Assembly (NCBI GenBank): GCA_002280515.1
Contig: NCEA01000013.1
Coordinates: 14,789 to 69,168, forward strand
Reading direction: 5' to 3'
DNA from: Rhodobacterales bacterium 32-67-9
GTDB lineage: Bacteria > Pseudomonadota > Alphaproteobacteria > Rhodobacterales > Rhodobacteraceae
DNA length: 54,380 nt
Of this stretch, positions 47,248 through 54,380 are shown piece by piece. The first letter of the stretch is position 1; each line of letters starts with the position of its first letter. A model generated the notes under the pieces. It did no database searches. It was given only the letters and a program-made list of their open reading frames with translations, and was not told the DNA's origin. The translations under genes and the position numbers were made by a program.

Positions 47248-49050
47248 ATGACCGCTTATCCATATGAGATCCACGAATACGATGTGGTGGTCGTCGGTGC
47301 CGGCGGCGCCGGCCTGCGCGCCACGCTCGGCATGGCCGAACAGGGGTTGCGCACCGCCTGCGTGACCAAGGTCTTCCCGACCCGCAGCCACACCGTCGCG
47401 GCGCAGGGCGGCATCGCCGCGTCGCTCTCGAACATGGGCCCCGACCACTGGCAGTGGCACATGTACGACACCGTCAAGGGCTCCGACTGGCTCGGCGATA
47501 CCGACGCGATGGAATACCTCGCCCGCGAGGCGCCGAAGGCGGTCTACGAGCTGGAGCATTACGGCGTGCCCTTCAGCCGCACCGAGGAGGGCATGATCTA
47601 TCAGCGCCCGTTCGGCGGCCATACGACCGAGTTCGGCGAAGGCCCCCCGGTGCAGCGCACCTGTGCCGCCGCCGACCGCACCGGCCACGCGATCCTGCAC
47701 ACGCTCTACGGCCAGTCGCTGAAGCACAATGCCGAGTTCTACATCGAGTATTTCGCCATCGACCTGATCATGACCGACGGCGCCTGCACCGGCGTCGTGG
47801 CGTGGAAGCTCGATGACGGCACGATCCATGTTTTCAACGCCAAGATGGTGGTGCTGGCGACCGGCGGCTACGGCCGGGCCTTCTTCAGCGCGACAGGCGC
47901 CCATACCTGTACCGGCGACGGCGGCGGCATGGTGGCGCGCGCCGGGCTGCCGCTTCAGGACATGGAGTTCGTGCAGTTCCACCCGACCGGGGTCTACGGC
48001 GCCGGGGTGCTGATCACCGAGGGCGCACGCGGCGAGGGTGGATATCTCACCAATTCCGAGGGCGAGCGCTTCATGGAGCGTTACGCGCCGACCTACAAGG
48101 ATCTGGCGAGCCGCGACGTGGTGTCGCGCTGCATGACGATCGAGATCCGCGAAGGTCGTGGCGTCGGCCCGAACAAGGACCACATCCACCTGCATCTCAA
48201 CCACCTGCCGCCCGAGACGCTGGCCCTGCGCCTGCCTGGCATCTCTGAAAGCGCCCGCATCTTCGCCGGTGTCGACCTGACCAAGGAACCGATCCCGGTG
48301 CTGCCGACCGTGCATTACAACATGGGCGGCATTCCGACCAACTATAAGGGCGAGGTGCTGAACCCGACCAAGGCCAACCCGGATGCGATCGTTCCGGGCC
48401 TGATGGCGGTGGGCGAGGCCGGCTGCGCATCGGTTCACGGCGCCAACCGGCTCGGTTCAAACTCGCTGATCGACCTCGTGGTCTTCGGCCGGGCAGCGGC
48501 CATCCGCGCCGGAGAGATCGTCGATCCGAAGGAGCGCAACCAGCCGGTGAACACGGTGTCGGTCGATGCCGCACTCGACCGGTTCGACAGGCTCCGCTAC
48601 GCCAAGGGCAGCATCTCCACCGCCGATCTCAGGCTTGAGATGCAAAAGACCATGCAGTCCGACGCCGCCGTCTTCCGCACCGACAAGACGCTGGCCGAAG
48701 GGGTCGAGAAGATGAAGGCCGTGGCGGCGAAGATGGACGACCTCAAGGTCACCGACCGCAGCCTCGTCTGGAACTCCGACCTGATGGAGACGCTGGAACT
48801 GACCAACCTCATGCCGAACGCGCTTGCCACCATCGTCGCCGCCGAGGCGCGCAAGGAAAGCCGCGGCGCCCATGCGCACGAGGATTACCCGAACCGTGAC
48901 GACAAGAACTGGCGGGTGCATTCGCTGGCGACGGTCGATGGCAACAAGGTGACGTTGACCACCCGGCCGGTGCATCTCGACCCCCTGACGCCGCAGGCGG
49001 AGGGCGGGATCGACCTGAAGAAGATCGCGCCGAAGGCAAGGGTCTACTGA
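47248..49050 (+). CDS. sdhA: Succinate dehydrogenase flavoprotein subunit
   Basis: A 600-aa catalytic subunit with covalently bound FAD. The FAD fold [11 protein letters not shown] (residues 14-24), the FAD-linking histidine in [11 protein letters not shown] (near 49-59), the substrate region [21 protein letters not shown] with the catalytic arginine, and [11 protein letters not shown] are all present. It ends in TGATG, overlapping the first lipoprotein gene by one base rather than running into sdhB. Confidence 0.97.
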   Translation: MTAYPYEIHEYDVVVVGAGGAGLRATLGMAEQGLRTACVTKVFPTRSHTVAAQGGIAASLSNMGPDHWQWHMYDTVKGSDWLGDTDAMEYLAREAPKAVYELEHYGVPFSRTEEGMIYQRPFGGHTTEFGEGPPVQRTCAAADRTGHAILHTLYGQSLKHNAEFYIEYFAIDLIMTDGACTGVVAWKLDDGTIHVFNAKMVVLATGGYGRAFFSATGAHTCTGDGGGMVARAGLPLQDMEFVQFHPTGVYGAGVLITEGARGEGGYLTNSEGERFMERYAPTYKDLASRDVVSRCMTIEIREGRGVGPNKDHIHLHLNHLPPETLALRLPGISESARIFAGVDLTKEPIPVLPTVHYNMGGIPTNYKGEVLNPTKANPDAIVPGLMAVGEAGCASVHGANRLGSNSLIDLVVFGRAAAIRAGEIVDPKERNQPVNTVSVDAALDRFDRLRYAKGSISTADLRLEMQKTMQSDAAVFRTDKTLAEGVEKMKAVAAKMDDLKVTDRSLVWNSDLMETLELTNLMPNALATIVAAEARKESRGAHAHEDYPNRDDKNWRVHSLATVDGNKVTLTTRPVHLDPLTPQAEGGIDLKKIAPKARVY

Positions 49051-49589
49051 TGCTGCGCGGCCCGGTCCTTTGTGTCGCGGCGACGGCCGTGCTGGCCGGC
49101 TGTTCGGCGGGCGCCGGTGTCGGGCACCGCTCGGTCAAGGACTGCAGCGACCGGGTCGGTTTCAATCAGCGCGCCGCCGCGGCGCGGGCTGCCGGCGTGA
49201 CCGGCAACATCCATGCGACGCCCGAGGAACTGGCGGCAATCAACGCCTGCGTGGCTGGTGGCCGGGGGACGGCCGCCGCGCCGGTTAGCGCCCGGACGCC
49301 TGTCGTGGCCGTGTCAACGCCGTCGTCGACCTTGGCAAGGCCGGTCCCAACCGTCGCAAAACCTGCCCCGGCTACCGCGCAACCGGCTCCACCTGTCGCG
49401 CAACCGGTCCCGGTCACACCGGCGCCCCGGCAGCAAACTGTTCGCGGCAATCTGCCACTGCCCACCCAATACCCGCTCATGCCGGGGGATGCGGACCTCT
49501 GGCCGACGCTGACACTCGCCGAGCAGCAACGGGCGCTCCTCTACCTCAAGGACGGATCCACCATCCGGTCGTCGCTGGGGGCAAACTGA
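49050..49589 (+). CDS. Putative lipoprotein 1 in the sdh operon
   Basis: A 179-aa predicted lipoprotein: signal sequence with lipobox LAGC (Cys18), then a small domain with two cysteines (VKDCSDR and AINACVAG), a long Ala/Pro/Val-rich linker (about residues 75-130) and a C-terminal segment ending in LYLKDGSTIRSSLGAN. The linker suggests an extended or wall-spanning protein. It overlaps sdhA by TGATG and the next gene by TGATG, so it is translated with them. No homologue is recognised, and no role in succinate oxidation can be read from the sequence. Confidence 0.75.
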   Translation: MLRGPVLCVAATAVLAGCSAGAGVGHRSVKDCSDRVGFNQRAAAARAAGVTGNIHATPEELAAINACVAGGRGTAAAPVSARTPVVAVSTPSSTLARPVPTVAKPAPATAQPAPPVAQPVPVTPAPRQQTVRGNLPLPTQYPLMPGDADLWPTLTLAEQQRALLYLKDGSTIRSSLGAN

Positions 49590-49885
49590 TGCGGTTCGCG
49601 CTTCCCGCACTTGTCGTCCTGCCGCTTGTGGCCGCCTGCGGCCCGATGAGCATCGAGCGGGCGGAGCGCGAATGCTTCCAGCGCGCGCGCCTCGCCGAAC
49701 ATCCGCGCGGCATGGTCGCGGTCGGTACCGGTTCCGGTGGTCCGAAGGTGAAGGGGGAAATCGCCATCTCCTCCGACTTCCTCCAGGGCAAGGACCCCTC
49801 GGCCCTCTATGATGCCTGCGTCTACCAGAAATCCGGCCAGCCGCCACGGCGGCCGCTTTACACCCGCTCCGATTGGACGGGGTGA
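49589..49885 (+). CDS. Putative lipoprotein 2 in the sdh operon
   Basis: A 98-aa predicted lipoprotein with lipobox VAAC (Cys17). The mature part has ERAERECFQRARLAEHPRG, a Gly-rich strand-like middle (AVGTGSGGPKVKGEIAIS) and a second cysteine pair partner in YDACVYQKSG. Coupled to the preceding gene by a one-base overlap. Function unknown; the two Cys residues of the mature domain could form a disulfide in the periplasm. Confidence 0.72.
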   Translation: MRFALPALVVLPLVAACGPMSIERAERECFQRARLAEHPRGMVAVGTGSGGPKVKGEIAISSDFLQGKDPSALYDACVYQKSGQPPRRPLYTRSDWTG

Positions 49886-49909
49886 TGTTGTCGCGAAAGG
49901 AAGAGTGAA

Positions 49910-50227
49910 TTGAAAATGCGTCTTGCCCCGACCCTTCTGGCCCTGACCTTCCTGCCGGGTTGCGCCGGCGTCGTGGCCATCGATGCGACGCGCAAGGAAT
50001 CGCGCGCCGCGATCCTCAAGACGCTGACCGCCGAGCGTCCTGGCCTGCCCGAAGCGGCGGCCGACTGCGTTCTTAGGGCGATGACCGTCGGTGAGACGCT
50101 AAAACTCGGCCTTGCGGACAACAGCCACGCAATTACCGCCGAAAACCGCGCAAGCATCCTGACCTATGCCGACCGTCCGGAGGCCGCCGACTGCATCGGA
50201 GCGCTCAGCACCGGGTCTGCCGGATGA
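49910..50227 (+). CDS. Putative lipoprotein 3 in the sdh operon
   Basis: A 105-aa predicted lipoprotein with lipobox LPGC (Cys18) and a helical mature domain containing two cysteines (AADCVLRAM and AADCIGAL). The start is either the TTG at 49910, which has AAGGAAGAG well placed, or the ATG at 49916. It lies 24 bp after lipoprotein 2 and 35 bp before sdhB, so it belongs to the operon. No homologue recognised. Confidence 0.7.
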   Translation: MKMRLAPTLLALTFLPGCAGVVAIDATRKESRAAILKTLTAERPGLPEAAADCVLRAMTVGETLKLGLADNSHAITAENRASILTYADRPEAADCIGALSTGSAG

Positions 50228-50262
50228 GCCCTGCCCACACCCGCGAGAAAAGGGGATAAATC

Positions 50263-51039
50263 ATGGTCCAGTTCACGCTTCCCAAGAATTCGAAGATCCG
50301 CGTCGGCAAGACCTGGCCGAAACCCGAGGGCAGGAATGTCCGCAAGTTCCAGATCTACCGCTGGAACCCCGACGACGGCGAAAACCCGCGGGTCGACACC
50401 TATTTCATCGACATGGACCAGTGCGGCCCGATGGTTCTGGATGCGCTGATCAAGATCAAGAACGAGATCGACCCGACGCTGACCTTCCGCCGGTCGTGCC
50501 GCGAGGGCATCTGCGGCTCCTGCGCGATGAACATCGACGGGATCAACACGCTGGCCTGCATCTACGGGTTGGATGAAATCAAGGGCGACGTGAAGATCTA
50601 TCCGCTGCCGCACATGCCGGTGGTGAAGGACCTGATCCCCGACCTCACGCATTTCTACGCCCAGCACGCGAGCATCATGCCGTGGCTTGAGACCAAGACG
50701 AACCGCCCCGCGAAGGAATGGCGCCAGTCGATCGAGGATCGCAGCAAGCTCGACGGGCTTTACGAATGCGTCATGTGCGCCTCGTGCTCCACCTCCTGCC
50801 CGAGCTACTGGTGGAACGGTGACCGCTACCTTGGCCCGGCCGCGCTTCTGCATGCCTACCGCTGGATCATCGACAGCCGCGACGAGGCGACGGGCGAGCG
50901 GCTGGACCAGCTTGAGGACCCGTTCAAGCTGTATCGCTGCCATACGATCATGAACTGCGCGAAGACCTGTCCGAAGGGGCTGAACCCGGCGAAGGCGATC
51001 GCCGAGATCAAGAAGATGATGGTCGAGCGGGTGGTCTAG
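50263..51039 (+). CDS. sdhB: Succinate dehydrogenase iron-sulfur subunit
   Basis: A 258-aa iron-sulfur protein carrying electrons from FAD to quinone. The 2Fe-2S cluster motif [15 protein letters not shown] is near residues 79-93; the 4Fe-4S motif [12 protein letters not shown] and the 3Fe-4S motif [14 protein letters not shown] lie in the C-terminal half. AAAAGGGGAT precedes the ATG. It closes the sdh operon, directly followed by an intrinsic terminator. Confidence 0.97.
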   Translation: MVQFTLPKNSKIRVGKTWPKPEGRNVRKFQIYRWNPDDGENPRVDTYFIDMDQCGPMVLDALIKIKNEIDPTLTFRRSCREGICGSCAMNIDGINTLACIYGLDEIKGDVKIYPLPHMPVVKDLIPDLTHFYAQHASIMPWLETKTNRPAKEWRQSIEDRSKLDGLYECVMCASCSTSCPSYWWNGDRYLGPAALLHAYRWIIDSRDEATGERLDQLEDPFKLYRCHTIMNCAKTCPKGLNPAKAIAEIKKMMVERVV

Positions 51040-51065
51040 GCGTCCCGGTCCCGGAACCGATGACA

Positions 51066-51093
51066 GGCGGGCCGGCGGCCCGCCTTTTCATTT
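51066..51093 (+). terminator. Intrinsic terminator of the sdh operon
   Basis: GGCGGGCC (51066-51073), loop GGC, GGCCCGCC (51077-51084), then TTTTCATTT. A perfect 8-bp GC stem with a T-run 26 bp after the sdhB stop: the clearest rho-independent terminator in the window. Confidence 0.9.
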
Positions 51094-51294
51094 CCCTGAC
51101 CGACGCCATCGCTTCGCCGTCGGCGCGGGGAACGCCCGGCCCGGATCTCCTCTCTGCCCAAGGATTGAGCGAGGCGCCCGTCCATTGTGCGCCTCATCGG
51201 GTTCCGGGTCCTGACACGCGCCAGCCGCGGGCGCTCCGGTTGCCTTCCCGCCGCGCCGCGCCGGACAGTGCCCCGAACCATCCCGGGGATCAGC

Positions 51295-52113
51295 GTGTCG
51301 ACAGAAGTTCGCCAGATCGTCCACCAGCGCAGCCACGGCGCCGCCGCGGCGGGGCTCGTCCTCGTGGACGGGCGGGCCCGGCTGAAGGAGTTGCGCCAGG
51401 AAGGCTCGGCGAAGGTGTTGCTGCCGCATGTCGGCGGCGCCGTGCCAGAGATGGTGTTTCTCAACACGTCGGGCGGGCTCGCTTCGGGCGACCGGCTGTC
51501 CTACCGGCTCGACCTCGGCCCGGGTGTGCGCGCGGTGGCGACGACCCAGACCGCCGAGCGCGCCTACCGCGCGACGGGTTCCCCGGCCGAGGTCGCGGCC
51601 GAGGTCAGGGTCGGCGCGGGCGGCTGGCTCGACTGGTTGCCGCAGGAGACGATCCTCTTCGACGGCGCGCGGCTAGACCGGCGGACGCGGATCGAGCTGG
51701 GTGAAGGCGCCGGCTGCCTTTTGCTCGAAACCGTAATTCTCGGCCGCGCGGCGATGGGCGAGACGGTGGCGAGGGTGGCGCTGAGCGATCTGCGCCTCAT
51801 TTCACGCGCTGGCCGCCCGGTCTTCATGGAGCGGCTCAGGCTCGATGACGCGACGCTCGGCCGCGGCGCGGCGGTTCTCGGTACTGCGCGCGCTTTCGCC
51901 TCCGTCGTGCTGGTCGATGCGCGGGCCGAGGACCGGCTTGGTGCTGTCCGGGCCGTGGCTGGGGAACCGGGGGTCGACTGGGCGGCCTCGGCCTTTTCCG
52001 GGAAACTCGTTGTCCGGGCGATGGCTGCGGATGCGTTTCATCTCCGCCGGCAGGTCATGCGGCTTCTCGTCGCGCTGCGCGACGGGCCGTTGCCCCGCGT
52101 CTGGCAGAACTGA
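51295..52113 (+). CDS. ureD: Urease accessory protein UreD
   Basis: A 272-aa UreD/UreH, the scaffold that with UreF and UreG loads nickel into urease. Family marks are [10 protein letters not shown] near the N-terminus, [16 protein letters not shown] (about residues 54-69), [11 protein letters not shown] and [16 protein letters not shown] chose the GTG at 51295, preceded by GGGGA, which gives the usual length; a GTG at 51187 would add 36 unconserved residues. First gene of the urease operon; ureA follows 10 bp later. Confidence 0.9.
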   Translation: MSTEVRQIVHQRSHGAAAAGLVLVDGRARLKELRQEGSAKVLLPHVGGAVPEMVFLNTSGGLASGDRLSYRLDLGPGVRAVATTQTAERAYRATGSPAEVAAEVRVGAGGWLDWLPQETILFDGARLDRRTRIELGEGAGCLLLETVILGRAAMGETVARVALSDLRLISRAGRPVFMERLRLDDATLGRGAAVLGTARAFASVVLVDARAEDRLGAVRAVAGEPGVDWAASAFSGKLVVRAMAADAFHLRRQVMRLLVALRDGPLPRVWQN

Positions 52114-52123
52114 CGAGGACGGC

Positions 52124-52426
52124 ATGAACCTTACCCCGCGTGAAAAGGACAAACTCTTGATCAGCCTCGCCGCCATGGTGGCACGGGCGCGGCTGACGCG
52201 CGGGGTCAAGCTCAACCATCCCGAAGCGGTGGCGCTCATCACCGATTTCGTCGTCGAGGGCGCGCGCGATGGCCGTTCGGTCGCCGACCTGATGGAAGCG
52301 GGCGCCCACGTCATCACCGCAGAGCAGTGCATGGACGGCGTGCCCGAGATGATCAACGCGATCCAGGCCGAGGCGACCTTTCCCGACGGCACCAAGCTCG
52401 TCACCGTCCACCATCCGATCCGATAG
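52124..52426 (+). CDS. ureA: Urease gamma subunit
   Basis: A 100-aa urease structural subunit. [20 protein letters not shown] at the N-terminus, [11 protein letters not shown] and the C-terminal [14 protein letters not shown] are diagnostic. Length is exactly typical. It is separated from ureB by a small gene, an arrangement seen in some Rhodobacterales. Confidence 0.97.
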   Translation: MNLTPREKDKLLISLAAMVARARLTRGVKLNHPEAVALITDFVVEGARDGRSVADLMEAGAHVITAEQCMDGVPEMINAIQAEATFPDGTKLVTVHHPIR

Positions 52427-52435
52427 GAGACCGCC

Positions 52436-52627
52436 ATGAGACACGCACTGACCGCTGCCGCGCTGCTGATGCCGACGCTTGCCCTTGCCCATGCCGGCGA
52501 TCACGGCGCGCCGGGCATCGGCAGCCTCATCACCCATGCGCTCTCCGAACCCGACCATGCGCTGACCCTCGCGGTCGTCGTCGGCGTGCCATGCGCGATC
52601 TGGGCCGTCTCAAGGCGGCGCGGATGA
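52436..52627 (+). CDS. Small His-rich secreted/membrane protein in ure operon
   Basis: A 63-aa protein with a signal peptide ([20 protein letters not shown]), a His-containing stretch [25 protein letters not shown] and one hydrophobic helix ending in RRRG. The AHAGDH...H...PDH pattern recalls the beginning of HupE/UreJ nickel permeases, so it may be a shortened relative or a metal-binding peptide; this is inference. It overlaps ureB by ATGA (52624-52627). Confidence 0.65.
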   Translation: MRHALTAAALLMPTLALAHAGDHGAPGIGSLITHALSEPDHALTLAVVVGVPCAIWAVSRRRG

Positions 52628-52929
52628 TCCCCGGAGAGGTCATCCCCGCGCCGGGCGAGATCGTGCTGAACGCTGGCGCCGAGGTCACGGTGCTGACCGT
52701 CGCCAATACCGGCGACCGGCCGGTGCAGGTCGGCAGCCACTATCACTTCGCCGAGGCCAACCCCGGCCTTGCCTTCGACCGCGCCGCCGCGCGCGGCAGA
52801 CGGCTGGATATTCCCGCCGGCACCGCGATCCGGTTCGAACCGGGCCAGAGCCGCGAGGTGCGGCTGGTGCCACTGAGTGGCGCGCGGGCGGTTTTCGGGT
52901 TCAATGCCAAGGTGATGGGAACGCTCTGA
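52624..52929 (+). CDS. ureB: Urease beta subunit
   Basis: A 101-aa urease structural subunit: [18 protein letters not shown], then [38 protein letters not shown] and FGFNAKVMG, all standard. It is coupled to the small genes on both sides by ATGA upstream and TGATG downstream. Confidence 0.97.
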   Translation: MIPGEVIPAPGEIVLNAGAEVTVLTVANTGDRPVQVGSHYHFAEANPGLAFDRAAARGRRLDIPAGTAIRFEPGQSREVRLVPLSGARAVFGFNAKVMGTL

Positions 52930-53258
52930 TGCGACGCCACGGTCCGATCCAGGTTTCGATGGAGATGGCCCAGCTCATGGGTCAGTGGTGGATGACCCTG
53001 GCCGAGGCGCAGATGGTTATCTCGGTCCGGCTTTGCGGGCTGGCGGGCGTCTGGAACGTGGCCCCGTTAGAGAACCAGCGCATCATGCGCGAAAAGGCTG
53101 CTACGGCGCAGGCGGCCGTCCTATCCGCCGGACGGGCCGCTATGACTGGCGCCTCCCCCGCCGCCGTCACCCACGCGGCGCTGAAGCCGGTCGACCACTT
53201 CACCACGTCCAACGTCCGTCGCCCGTCGCGGCGCGGCCCCGGCCCCAACCAGAGATAA
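52929..53258 (+). CDS. Hypothetical protein between ureB and ureC
   Basis: A 109-aa protein overlapping ureB by one base and ending 4 bp before ureC. Residues 5-55 look like amphipathic helix ([25 protein letters not shown] is the hydrophobic side), and the C-terminus is basic ([13 protein letters not shown]). The helical, Met/Ala-rich character is reminiscent of phasin-like proteins, but I do not recognise a family. Tight coupling suggests a urease-related role. Confidence 0.65.
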   Translation: MRRHGPIQVSMEMAQLMGQWWMTLAEAQMVISVRLCGLAGVWNVAPLENQRIMREKAATAQAAVLSAGRAAMTGASPAAVTHAALKPVDHFTTSNVRRPSRRGPGPNQR

Positions 53259-53262
53259 GCCC

Positions 53263-54380
<1,118 letters not shown>

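Noticed and set aside
46492-48438. Minus-strand open frame of about 648 codons
   Set aside because: Antisense to sdhC, sdhD and sdhA; no recognisable protein.

Overview
The window is a chromosomal segment of a high-GC alphaproteobacterium, most likely order Rhodobacterales (Rhodobacter/Paracoccus-like family). The evidence is the high G+C, the coxB-ctaB-ctaG-coxC cytochrome aa3 cluster, ethylmalonyl-CoA pathway genes beside the TCA genes, many overlapping stop/start codons (ATGA, TGATG), and a perfect FnrL-type box. I see no phage, transposase, CRISPR array or rRNA; the only tRNA is tRNA-Ala(GGC). This is mostly core genome with a few accessory insertions.

Layout. 0.2-5.6 kb: argD and argF (arginine synthesis), then convergent hrpB behind a DUF3108 protein. 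5.7-6.7 kb: meaB. 6.7-9.7 kb: a three-gene unit of a flippase-like membrane protein, a DprE1-like FAD oxidoreductase and a DprE2-like SDR. 9.9-17.0 kb, all minus strand: scoAB, topA, dprA, a small K+ channel-like protein and tldD. 17.2-21.4 kb: coxB, ctaB, a 54-aa coxF-like protein, ctaG, coxC and SURF1. 21.4-27.0 kb: thrC, an M16 protease, a GNAT, a secreted MBL-fold protein and a FAD-linked oxidase. 27.1-30.0 kb: apt, tRNA-Ala, an FYDLN-acid protein, a DUF45 metallopeptidase and a GntR/FCD regulator.

30.1-41.4 kb is the oxidative TCA block on the minus strand: mdh, then sucC, an anomalous orphan gene, a methyltransferase remnant, sucD, a sulfotransferase, sucA, sucB, a MAPEG protein and lpd. 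41.7-46.3 kb: a TSUP permease, a small secreted protein, an HpcH-type malyl-CoA enzyme (mcl2-like), NnrU, mch and DUF1194. 46.5-51.0 kb: sdhC-sdhD-sdhA, three small lipoproteins and sdhB, closed by a clear terminator. 51.3 kb to the end: the urease operon ureD-ureA-orf-ureB-orf-ureC, with ureC cut by the window edge.

The strongest system-level signal is regulatory. A palindrome close to TTGTGATCACAA lies directly upstream of the GntR regulator gene. It also occurs as a tandem pair, in each case with centres exactly 21 bp apart, in front of sucC and in front of sdhC, and the two tandem modules align in the same orientation. This suggests that the GntR protein encoded next to lpd co-controls the sdh and suc operons and itself. 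A GntR-type TCA regulator (AkgR) is, as I recall, known from Rhodobacter; whether this is its orthologue is untested here.

Other points worth following are an alanine at the benzothiazinone-cysteine position of the DprE1-like protein, an FnrL box between tldD and coxB, three lipoprotein genes inside the sdh operon, a sucB with two lipoyl domains and a plausible internal start, a foreign-looking gene next to a methyltransferase remnant between sucC and sucD, and a MITE-like element at the sucB 3' end.
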